Positions 46,687 to 58,152 of a stretch of 64,000 nt of DNA are shown here, piece after piece. Origin of the DNA: Ectocarpus siliculosus (taxonomy: Eukaryota > Sar > Phaeophyceae > Ectocarpales > Ectocarpaceae); NCBI GenBank assembly GCA_000310025.1, contig FN648340.1:67135-131134 (forward strand), in the 5' to 3' direction. The notes beneath the pieces are model-generated. The model saw only the letters and a program-made list of their open reading frames with translations. It ran no database searches and was not told the DNA's origin. Positions within the stretch are counted from its first letter, which is position 1. Every line of letters begins with the position of its first letter. Position numbers and translations under genes: made by a program.

Positions 46687-49486
46687 CCGACAACCCATCC
46701 CGAGGGCGTTCCAACGAAGTACTGATTGCGGCTCGGCCTAGAAGAACTGCCAGGCCGCTTCGGTGTACCGTGTTCTCACGGTAGATACATTAGAAAGAAT
46801 ACCCTCATGAGGAGGGAGAAGTGAGAAGAGGGACGCCCTGATGCCTTCTTAAGTAAACCCTTTCGCAAGCATCTTGTCCTAGAGAGCAAACGACAAGATC
46901 ACCTGTCCCGTGTACAACGTGTTTCCAATAGATGGCTACAGCTAACCTGCTGTAATAATAGCAAAGTTGAACTTTAAGTGTAGACTAGTTGTTGAGTCTT
47001 TCGTTTGAGAGAAAGGTGGCATTCCTTACTGTTGGCAAGGATTTGATCGCATGGACAACGCGATGAGAGCGAAATGTTGTCGAAAACGTAATTGGTAGCG
47101 TGCGTGGACTTCATGCTTTCTGGTGAGTGAGGCTCGGGTTTTGCATGGATATCGAATGGCTCGGCAGGATGAGATAACGAGCATGTGACGCCTGGAGATA
47201 CCCTCTCAAGGCAACCTTTCGCAAGCATGTTGTCCTCGAGAGCAAACGACAAGATTACCTATGCCGTGTACAAGGTATTTCTGACAGATGGCTACTGCTA
47301 ACCTGGTGCAATGATCGCAAAGCTGACTTTTTAAGTGTACATTAGTTGTTGAGTCTTTCGTTTGAGAGAAAGGTTGCATTCCTTACTGTTGGCAAGGATC
47401 TGATCGTGTGGAATATGCAATGAGAGCGAAATGTTGGCGAAAACGTATTTTAGCTGCGTGGACTTGATGCTTTCCGGGGAGTGGCCCACGTTTTGTATGG
47501 ATATCGAATGGCTTGGCAGGACGAGATAGCGAGCATAGGACGCGTGGATCTCCTCTGAAGGCAACCTTTCCCAAACATGTTGTCCTCGAGAGCAAACGAC
47601 AATATTACGTATGCAGTGTACAACGTATTCCACGAGGTGGCTACTGCTAACCTGGTGCAATAATAGCAAAGTTGATATTTTGAGAATAAATAGTGTTGTT
47701 GTGTCTTTTGCTTCAGAGAAGAAAGGCGTTCCTTGCTGTTGGTAAGAATTTGATCGTATGGAAATGCGATAGAGCGAAATGTTGTCAAAAAAAGCTTTTT
47801 GTAGTGTATGGTTTTGGTTAGTGCGCTCCAAGTTTTGGATGGGTATCGAACGGCACGGCAGGACTAGATAGCGAGCCTGTGACTCTGTTGGTTTCCTATT
47901 ATTGGTGTGTGCGCAATCTTTTCGAAGCCTTTTAAGAAAATGTAGTTAAAAAAATGTAGCGTGTGAACACCTGACACAGGGGCACGAAACCTACGGCTCG
48001 CCTCGTCGAGTAGTTTACATTTTCCTCCATTGGGGAAGCATCTGTGGCCCACGGCAATCGTGTGCGCCCAAACTCGGTGCACGCCTTCAAGGGCGGCTCT
48101 GCTATGTTCCTGCCTGCGTGATACCTGCTTTGAAAGGAAAGCTCAGGGTGCCCGGGGGTGTTGATGTTCATGCGCATGATGACCGTTAAACACATTTCCC
48201 TATGAATTCAGCAACCGGCCTGGCCTTAATAATAGCATGATGAGCCAATAATTGGGAAACGACATCTACTACGGCGTCGGTGCCGCCTACTGCCACCGCA
48301 TGTCTTCTACACCGTGCACGTCCGTGCCCTTGAGCGGCCGAAATCAAACCATTAGAGAACAGCCAGCGGTTGACTGCAAGCACGATGAATAGTCTAATGG
48401 TTTCATTCCGTTGCTGAAGACCTTGGTTGAATGTGAATGCATCGTTCACGTGCGTACCCCGCCGATATAAATGTCCTTCTTTGCATTCAAGCCGACCCTG
48501 GATTCCCTCCTACGGCACAACTGAACAGCAGGTACAATACAACATTAATTTCTTTCCCTTTTGGTTTGTTGTGACCATCCAACTGAACTCACTCGTAGCA
48601 GAACAATAGGCAGTACAGCACAAAAGACTTCCTGTTACCAGCAGTACGCGGGCTTACCTAGTTAACTCTATTTAGTCTCACAGGAGGACCATCCTGTATT
48701 GAGCCATATCTTCAGCAGGTTGCAGATTCTCTACTTGCACATGTTTACCGAAGCCACCCCGAAGCACAAATCAACGTAATGTTCCAATGGCGTATGTAAA
48801 CCTTGAAAACGATCACGCTGTTGGAGGTCAAACCTCGCTGGCTCATATGCAAACTGCTGCAACTAAAACGATTTGACAATCCAGAGGGGTGATCTCTTTT
48901 GTACACGGGAGTGATGGTATCATAGGCGGGAAGTGAAACAGCAGTACCGTAGTCTAGTGAAACTCGCGCCAATGAAAGATCCGTTTTTTTTTTTCTGCAG
49001 GGCTGCAGTAGATCTTCCCAGCGGCGTGTTCGTGTCGTGTGTTCCATTTCCTGTCCTCCCGTGCATGTTCCTCGCCCTCCACCCAACAACTATATGGTAC
49101 ACACAGCACGTACACACGTCTGCCATCCAACGACTACGACTGACCAAAGACCAGAGCGCTTCGGCCTACGCGGGGTGTACGAGGTGAAACTGAGTTGAAC
49201 AAAATTGTTCTGATCTTGTTCTGAAGGATGCCGAAGAGATTGCCAAGGAACGATGGGGAATGCACACGGCTAGATACTGCCGTAGCTGTGGTCCTAACTC
49301 AGGCGGCCAGGCGTATCTATTTCTACTCATGGTATCTCGCAATAGGGGCTACCCTGATTCCCTTTTGCTGCAATCCTCTCAACGTTCGATTTCCGATCCA
49401 ATCTTCCTTGTGGTGGGCGCGCGTGGTTGTGTGTGGAAAAATGGAGCCAGCGTGTTCTTCCTCGCGCCGCTGCTACATGAGCGGAA
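46687..49486. other. Region between ankyrin and UIM genes, no gene recognised
   Basis: It contains the 3' region of the ankyrin gene, the 350-bp satellite (separate entry), then 1.6 kb of sequence without a supported frame. A minus-strand frame at 48186-48449 (87 codons) has no recognisable motif. The promoter of the UIM gene should lie near 49.2-49.5 kb. Confidence 0.5.
46855..47885. repeat. Satellite-like tandem repeat, period about 350-355 bp, three units
   Basis: The landmark GTTGTCCTCGAGAGCAAACG recurs at about 46873 (as CTTGTCCTAGAGAGC), 47229 and 47579. The landmark TTGTTGAGTCTTTCG or its variant recurs at 46991, 47347 and 47696. Units differ by scattered substitutions and small indels. 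The array begins about 170 bp after the ankyrin stop codon. Confidence 0.9.
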
Positions 49487-52400
49487 ATGAGCAGCAGCAG
49501 CAGCAGCAGCAGGGGAGCGACGACGATGCCGCACCCTCCACGCACCCTTACTATCGCACACACACCCGTCACAACAACGGCGGGGTTCGCCACGATGTCC
49601 TTGGCGGTGCTGGCGATAGCGGTGCTGGATCTCCATACCAAGGAGAGTATCCTAGTCAGCTTGAAGAACGAGGAGGCGCGGAACCTGATGGGGGTTGGGT
49701 GGACGGCGACGGGTGGCGCATGAAAGCACCCACGCAGAAAAAGAGGCAGCAGGTACGCGCTCACACAGGCATGTTTCTGGCACATGCTGCGTCGGGGGTC
49801 TTGCGTGCTTGTTTGAGATTCAGATAATAGTCTTCGGCGTATAATCTACGGCTTACATACTTTTTATTATCACTCCGGAGTAAAAAATAACCGTCCGTTG
49901 TTCCGGGTTTGCACAGTAGTTTGCTACAACAGCAAGCAGTGCAACAACAGTAGCTATCGTCTGCGAGTCCATATACGGTATGTGCTCTGTATATGCTTGT
50001 TTGTTGATGTGGATAACTTCACCGGCCAATGTTTCAACGAGACTTACTGTTGTCGATCATGATCGATCTCGAGTCTTGATACATGAGTAAGAAGCGAGCG
50101 GGAGAGACCAGATGACAAAGAGTGTAGAGCGAGAAGATGGTCATCGATCCCTCGTGAAACTACTCTTTGTTGTGCGTGAAGGTGGTCCGTGGATTGCACG
50201 CTGCAGAGCGGGTAGAGCGCGAACGTGAACAAGAGCGCAGGGCGCACCGGTGAGTGCCAACATAAATAATTCCCAGTGCAATGCGATTGGTTGTTTTCTC
50301 TACGCGTCTCGTCACGTTGCGCAGACACCGATTCCGCCGGTGTTCCTCGTCTACGTAGATACGTACGTGGTTTGAAATTTGTACAATAGACTGACCCAGG
50401 ATCATCGCCAGAGATGGAATTACGACTGGTTCAGCGTGCATGAAAGTTGTGGGTTCCAGCGCGAGATGTCAGTCTGTGCGACAACCTGTGGGTATGTTTC
50501 TTTTTCGTTTTACGGCGCGGTTTTGCGGCATTTATTAATCGCTGTATCGACCGCACTAACAGCTGGCCAACGAAGAGACGCCATCTTTTTGTAAGATATG
50601 TATTTGTAGCGGGATAAAGAACACGTATACGTTCGCCAGCAAATCGCTTTCTACATAATAAGTGGATGTCTACATAATAATAATTAGTGTTGTAGTTTTG
50701 GCATGGAAAATGCGCGGAAACACTTACGCACGGATTTTTCGTCACATGCTGCCGTGTGAGTCCTTGAACCTCCGCATCGCTCCCTCTGCCGTCCTTCGCG
50801 CCCCTCCCCTTTCTCTCGTGTAATGCTGCAGCGGGAGGACATACACGACCCCCCGCCAGGGCCAAGCCGTTGTGACGAACGGCGCGCGATCGGCGGTAGC
50901 GGCCGCGCCTCTCACCGAAGATGAGCTGCGCGGAGCCCGGATCCGTCGCGATAGGACCGACAAGTACGAGCGGAAGCTCGCGAGGTATTATGACATGTGG
51001 GCCGCAGCTCTTTCACTTCTTACAATCAGGGTGCCAGTGATGGTTGCTTTCGAGTCCTACCGTTGATCATTTTCTGGTCCGTCACGTCGGTGGGTTTCGT
51101 TGCTGACGAACTATGCTCGCATGCGCCGCACGCCCAGGGAGGAGGCCGAGCGTCGGGCGAAAGCGGAGAGGGACGCTCCCATCCAGCGGAAGCTAGAGAG
51201 GGCTCGCAGGTGTGACGGGCGATGGTGGTCTCTGGGTAGCTGTGTTCACGCTGCAGCAGCTCTCGGCTACACGATGAGTGAAAAGGTTGCTGGAAACGCT
51301 CGTAAACTACCAAAATAACACCTCGGTATGTAGCACAATTTCGCCCTCACCTATTAATATTTTCTCCGTGCCACGTGTTCTTCGATCTAGAGGCACCACG
51401 AAATCAGTCAGAAGGTACGACCGCTCTTCTGCCTGCTTTAAGTATCATTCTGTCGGATGAAATTCCCGCGACGAACGACAAAGACGCGCTTGCCACATAC
51501 GTACGTACCGGCAGAGCCCAGGAAAAGCTCGAGGCGAAGGAGAGTCGGCAAGCGACGAAGCTCAAGCAGGTGCGTTGAGTCGTCTGTGGGGCTCAGCGAA
51601 GAGTGATCAGAAGACCAACAAGATTTATTGTCGAAAGCCTTACCACAGGAGACCTGTACATAATAGTGATTGGCATTGCTCTCTTCTAACCCGATTTGTA
51701 AGCTACGTCTGGCCTTCCCCAAGGACAAGCCTTGGCTGATGACTAAATACTACCCGTTCATGTCATCCCGTCTCTTGCACTCGTGTTCGTGTGCCGTAAC
51801 AACGTGTCTCTGCACAGACCGTGCGCTCCTCGTGGCAGCAGCGTTCGCTTGACAATAACAACGACAAACCCTTGGGCGGCACCGACACCGACAACGCGAA
51901 CGGTGACGTCGCCGACAGCGATTTCGAGTCGCGGCAGTTCGAGGCGGCCGTGCGAAAGAGCCTCGCCGACCTGGAGAACGGAGAAGGGGGCGCCCCCCCC
52001 GCCCCCCCCGCCGCTCTTCCTCGTGCAACACCCGCATACGCGATTCAGACGCCTCCTCATGTCGAAACCCTCCACGGGACACCCCGTGCCTTTGGCAACC
52101 GAGAAATCGCCGAGTATTGGGATCCAGTCCTTGACGGGCCCATCCCGGCCGGACTCACCGACAACGCCGGCGTTGCCGCCGATGCGGGGGCGGAGAACCG
52201 TGAGTGGGACGCCGTTCTGGCGGAGGCGCTTTCGGTTGTGGAGTTCGATGTGTCTGACGAAATCCCGGCCGGGGCGAACCGGGAGGAGTTCCGCCGCACC
52301 CTCATCGTGCTGCTACGAAACATTCTGGCAGGAAACGAACGCCGCAGGAGGGTGCGGAACGATAACGTCGTATTTCAAGAAAACATCGGCAGGTAGGGAG

Positions 52401-54613
52401 GGGTGTTCGCCACCCCCTTGACCGAACGGTAAACGTTGCAGCTTCCCGCCCTTGAGCGACAGCAAACGCCGCCCTTTTCAGAGATTGTCCTGCTGAGTTT
52501 CGCATGTTCGCCGGCAAGATTAAGACAGTTTTCACGCACTTGTTTTGCGCGCATCTTGCCTAGCCGAACGCAATTGCACTCTGTCCGCACAAGAGTGGCA
52601 TTCTTGTTTGGCGGTACATCGCTCTGATGTACGGCGATGCACTCTCAACTAATACATGAATAATTCCCTTACATTTTTTGTGCCCCCTCGCAAAAGGTGG
52701 GCCTGTGGCCGCCAGCTGATGCGCATGGCGGGCTTTACCATGGAACGGGAGTCTTCTTCCCGGGATGATGGTGGCGACGCGGATTGGGGAGTCAACGAGC
52801 AGAGGGGGTCCTACGTGTGGGTCGCGCGCGAGCGTAGGTCGAGAGGGCGCCTCGCCATGGTTCAGGGGCTGGTGGAAGCATTGGAGGGCCAGGGTACGAC
52901 GGCCACGGAAGACGACAGGCGTGGAAGAGCAGCAGAAGATGACGAAGCAGCAGCAGCAGCAGCAGCAGGTCAGGGTGAAAGCGGGGTGCTGGCCGGGAGG
53001 GTTTGGCGCGTTGCCAAGGGGGGAATCGGCAACCGAGGGCGCGGAATGTCCTGTCCATGAATAGGAATATGTTTGTTTGGGCATACACGCAGGGATGCCT
53101 ATCGTCAAGCACCTTGTACCAAAACGCTGCACGCTACGGAAGTAGCAGTAGTCTAAGGCAGCTGAGGTCGCTCGTTCAGCGAAGCGTGAAAACCAACCTC
53201 TCCAACATCATTGTTGAGCGACCTTGGGTGAAAGCTTCTCAGGGCTTCAATGACTTCGTCTGTTCTTTGACGCATCTACCCGTTGATTCCACTAGAACCA
53301 TTCCAGGCTACTGAAGCACTTGTACCGAAATTTGTCGGAACCGCTTTGTTCTTGGAGGTGCTGGAAGCACTCATCGTCACCGGTCCGGATGTGTACTTAC
53401 ACCGCCGCTGAAATTCCGACTTCCAACCTTGTCCGTGACAGGATGGCGGCCGCCGCCGCCCTCTGCCCGTCAGGACCCCGGTGAACCTCTGGCCAGGACG
53501 GGGTGGTACGCTTTCGCGGCGACAGGATCTCGCGCGGCTCTTCCACCTCCGCTGCGTCTGAGCCCGGCCGTGGAAGCGGACGACGACTTTTCTCGCGTCC
53601 GGCGGGAGCAGGTACTCGTGGCACTGTCATAACGATGAAAACTGATTTGCTACGGCGGCATTGCGTTTCTCAATACTCTGTATGAGGTCGTTTTGTGTTG
53701 GTATTAGCTGGTTTTCACCCAAAGAAGGGCAACTCCTCTTGTAGACAAGCGATGTTTTCTAGAGGCTTGTGGTGGCGTTGGCATCAAAAGGGGTTGGTTT
53801 GACAGCGGTTTCCAGCAGAAAGCACCCCGTGACGCTAGCCCTTCACCTTCGGCCTCTTAGACTTAGCCTTCCCGCGCCATGACTCACGAGAAGGCCGAGT
53901 GAAGACCTTGTGGTTTTCGTCTCGAGAAACAACCAAAACGTTTAGAATCATGACCGACGTGTCTGTATTGCGAACTGTGACGTTCAAGGCGAGTACATGT
54001 ACAACCAATGTATCGATGCCTGGACGTATGGGTGGCAGGACCCTCGGGACTGTTGGGCACAAGCATGCGGTGAACCCTTTCCATGATCCGTATTTACGCC
54101 TTCTCGGGGAAGCTTGACGGTCTCATACCATCACCCCAACCCGCGTGCATGCCGTGGCCTCCCCTCGACGTTACAGGCACAGATGGTTGTGAAGACTTAG
54201 CTCCACACCGCTCTCAGTATTCGAGCCATTCATCGCGTGTAACCTGCGCCCCCCCCCACTCAAATGTGGTGGCATAATTATGCTGATATTTGGCTCGTGA
54301 TGCCCAGGATGAGGCGTTCGAAGAGGCCCTGCGCCGAGACAGGGAGGCACCGGCCTCGAGAAAAACCAAGGCTCCCGCTTTCGGCGACGACGATACGCAG
54401 CACGTCGGCGAGAACGACAACCGGCAAGAAGAAAGCCAGGGTCCTCCTCCCGAGGCCGAGGGAGACGAGGACGTCGGCGGAGGACGGAGCCTCGGAGGCA
54501 TCGGTGTTGGGCACGGGGATGGCTCGACGGATCCCCCCCCTGCTGAGGAGACTACAGAGCAAAGGCGGGCGAAGATCGCGCTAAGCTACGCCAGGCTCGG
54601 GCTCGGGTCGTGA
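49487..54613 (+). CDS. Coiled-coil protein with ubiquitin-interacting motif(s), UBX/FAF-like segments
   Basis: Eight exons, all in phase, 604 aa: 49487-49698, 50832-50984, 51138-51209, 51515-51569, 51818-52392, 52697-52968, 53442-53611 and 54308-54613 (TGA). Exon 1 encodes a Ser run and a hydrophobic helix (TMSLAVLAIAVLDLHTKES). Exons 2-4 encode a charged coiled coil (TDKYERKLAREEAERRAKAE). Residues about 199-218 match a UIM, DFESRQFEAAVRKSLADLEN, with the Ala-x-x-x-Ser core that binds ubiquitin. The junction of exons 7 and 8 gives REQDEAFEEALRRDREA, typical of the helix before the UBX domain in FAF1/UBXD8 proteins, but no UBX domain follows and the tail is acidic and disordered. For exon 1 I chose the frame with GC-rich third positions and the only donor in phase with exon 2; a second open frame overlaps it. 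Likely a ubiquitin/p97-linked adaptor, by inference. Confidence 0.7.
52946..52968 (+). repeat. CAG tract coding polyalanine at an exon end
   Basis: GCA repeats at the 3' end of exon 6 of the UIM gene encode seven Ala and run directly into the GCAG/GTCAGG donor. A sister CAG tract at 49488-49511 encodes polyserine in exon 1. Confidence 0.85.
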
Positions 54614-57600
54614 CTCTCGTCATGTTTGCTTCTCGTCGGTGTCGTCGGTGTTTACCCGGTCTTTGAAGTGGTTTATCTGCACCAGCCGGGTAGTTGACAC
54701 AGCCCTGACCTGCATTCCTGATTGCTCCGTTTCAATATTATTTCGTGATTTTTAATGCGGTGCCTCCGTGGCATAGGTGGTCATATACTTCTATCTCGAG
54801 GGCTTTGATTGCGACCCCCGAAATCCATGCAGCCACGCGAGGTGCTTGCTTTGCCAGGTATGCATGCCGAGTTCGGTCTGTAGTTTAGAAGGGTATTAAC
54901 TCGGCGTTGTCGGAGGTCGGAGGTTTTGGTTTGCACGGTTTCATCATGTCTACAAAAAGTAGAAGCGTAACCCCTTTTCATCGTGCCCCCACTGGCGCGC
55001 GAGTGTGCCACCCGTCGGTGTGGGAGAGTACAAGTGTATGAATTAGTTTACCGATAGACAACAAGCAGTCAAGCATTCGCTATTTGGTCCTTCAAGCGTT
55101 TCGTTGGTCTGCTTTCTCTGCGAGCGCTTCAAGTGTGATCGACCATTGGTTGGCGGGGGGGGGGATCGACCAAGTTTCCCGTAGATTGCCCAGTTATGGC
55201 TTGTGCAGATTCGAACACGGTCTTCCCTTCTGCTCAAGCCATCGCTCGTCGATCCGCGATAGATTTTCGATTCTTCTCTTCATCGCCACACGACTGCCAC
55301 ATGGTGGGCTGTTGCGCTGTCCCGCGATGAAACAATATTTTGGAGTTGGTTCCAAGTCGCTCTGGAGCTCGCGGTGCAGCTTTTCCGACACGTTGGGTGC
55401 ATGTGGAGAGGGTGCACCTCTAACCCAGTCAGTTGTTCTTCCACAAAAAATCGCCTGGCACGCAGCACGGTGACTGGGCGCTATTATTCCATATACCTCT
55501 GGGAGCGATTTCTCGCGTTGTTATTAGTCGGTATTGCGGCCAGTCCCGTACGACGTGGTCGGTCGAGAAGCGGGGTTGTGTGCTATGTTGAGTGGGACGT
55601 TTTCAAGCACAGTAACGATGATACACGACGTAGCGAAGACAGACGTCTTCATTTTGTGAAGTCAGTAGGGGGGTGGGGGGGGCGTACTCTTATGTGTTGC
55701 ATGCCTTAGCGGTTAGACCATTGACCACGTGTCCTCGAGAGGATGGAGCATTGTTCCCACAGGACCGATCACCGATGGCCAATCGTTCTTAACTACGTTG
55801 CCGAACGTGGCTCAAGAATGTGTTCCCTGTTCATTCTGGGCATGTTACATGTGTATCGCTCCGCTCAGCAGAAATGGAGCAGGATCGTATTTGCTGTTGA
55901 GCGATTGTCCCTTCTCGTTCTCGTACTTATTAAGGCCTGAGTAGAGGCGGGCCACCGTTCCCATTTCCCGATAGGGTTATTCCCGACGTTATTCGGGGCT
56001 CTTTCGTTTTTCTCGAGGTTTTGAGTGATGCTCGTCTTTTCGTCATTCCTGTGTTATTTTGTCTGCCTTTGGGGTCGGTGGTCGTCTCGTCTCGTCACGT
56101 AGGTGGACCGAATCCCCCCGTTTTGTGTCCGCATGCCGCACGGCAATACGGCACACACCCCTTCCAGTCGGGGGGCGTTCGCGGAAGTGCTAAAAACCTT
56201 GTTTTCTTTCTTTTTTCTCACATTAGCTCTAAAGTCCACAAAAATGGGGAGCCCCTGGTCGCAAAAACCCGGCACATACGACGCCGCGGGAAGAAAACAA
56301 AAAAGGGTGAATTCATTGCTAATCTGTCTCAGACTCTTTTCTACGATAGAGATGGATTCGTTGTGTCATCTTAAGAAAAAAAAAAGAGAAAAAAAGGTTA
56401 CAAACCGGAAAGAGATACCAAAATGATAGAAGGGTGCCCGCGTGGTGGCGGTCGTACCGTAAAAAGTAAGACCGTAGATCCTTGTATCTCCGTTTAAATC
56501 GTGGCGGAGCGTGTTGGGTTAATGCCGACCAGGCTCGTGGCCTTTTGATTGAACGGACCAAAGCAAAAATTGGCTCTTTGATGTACTCTAGCGAGTTCGT
56601 CCCATTCATGTACTCTAGCGAGTCTGCACCTTTCGGCGTATGTTTTGACCGATCAGCCGGGGTCACACAGGAGGAAGGAATCACAAGGACTTTGACATTA
56701 TCTTCGGGGGTATGACCGGCACGAGTGTTAATGCTGCCATGGGCTCTACGGTGGGGTATTATGCATAGAAACTCAGAAAAAGGTTCATGTTCCGTCAAGT
56801 TAGGCGTTTAATACCATCCCCAACTAATACAAACGTGTGTCGCCTGTGACTCTTGTGGTCCATCACATGCCAGCGTGTTTGATCACGTTGACTACGCATC
56901 GGCAATTTAATTATGGGTTAGGGCGTGCCGAGGACGTCTGTCCGTGGGATACCCTGCCCCCACACCGATGGCCGAGAGGACACGTTTGCCTCGAAAACTC
57001 AATAAGCTGGTCGCTTCTCCTTCTATTTTTGGGACATGGCCAAGGGGATAAACGACCCATGTTCTACATATGAAATCTTCTATCCGCTTTTATACAGTCG
57101 ACTGGGCATACCAAAAACACAGCGAGGGAGGATGTATTTGACAGGGCGTAACCGACGCAATTTCTCGGACAGTGTTCTTCCCGCTTTTACACAGTCGACT
57201 GACATACCAAAAACGCCTTCTTTTTTCCGAATCACCGCGAGGGAGGATGCATTTGGCGGGGGACGAACAAAAATAAGGCGCGATATAAAAAGCAGCACGC
57301 AAATGCAACCCAATCGAATGCGGGGAACGTTTGTCAAAGAATCACATGCGGATGTATGCACATGATCGCGCGACCTTCAAATCTCCGTGCAACCAGCTGT
57401 GCAAACTAAGCACGCATGTATCTCCACGAAACGCCCGACCCGCTCAAACAAGTGCGGTTTTGGTTTGCTTCTGATGTTTGTATTCTTAGAATCCCCACGG
57501 GTGAAACAGCCACAGGACACAACAAGCTGCCAAAAAACAACGTACGAGATCTAGAGCAGCAGGCGGCCACAGCTCCCCGTCGACCAACATTGGTTGCCAA

Positions 57601-58152
57601 AGCTCGGTATCGTAACCACAATGAAGACTAGAAGGGACGTGAAGGACAAAGTAGGGTACAAAGGCCGGCACCCGTGTCTCCAATCTCAGTAGAGCAAGAC
57701 CTAGCAATTGGCACGCGACAACAAACCAAACACAGCGATACGATACCCCACACCGGCAGGGAGCATGTATATATATCTCCACGACCCGGCAACAACCAAG
57801 GAGACAAGAGCAAGGGCCGTTATATACACACTTGATTTCAAAATTCCAAATCCGTAGACCGTTGAACCTCGATTTGAGGCCGACGAAAAAAATTGGAAAT
57901 TTGGAAGCAAAATCGTTGTGTACAAAACGGCCGTAAGCATCGATTCAAATGCAGCACAACTCTCGAAAACCCTTCGAAAATACACTTTTAAAACACATTT
58001 CGGAAATTTCCAACATGCATTCTTCAAAATGTTCCTCCCTAAAAAGTCAGAAATCTGGTCTCCATTCAAAAGCTTTCGACGAAAGAACCAAAACACCCCG
58101 ACCACCATTGACACAGCTCCCGACCGCGACAAACAGCGCCAACAACAACGGA
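54614..58152. other. 3.5 kb AT-richer spacer, no gene recognised
   Basis: This lies between two convergent genes (UIM gene, plus; pseudouridine synthase gene, minus). Frames are short and frequently stopped, with no domain motif. A direct repeat (CGCTTTTAYACAGTCGACTG, CATACCAAAAAC, GCGAGGGAGGATG) spans 57087-57145 and 57180-57262. One SINE-like fragment is listed separately. Confidence 0.6.
55690..55765 (+). repeat. SINE-like tRNA-related repeat, fragment (copy 5)
   Basis: TTGCATGCCTTAGCGGTTAG then ACCATTGACCACGTGTCC matches the left part of the family; the right part is lost or diverged. Confidence 0.55.
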
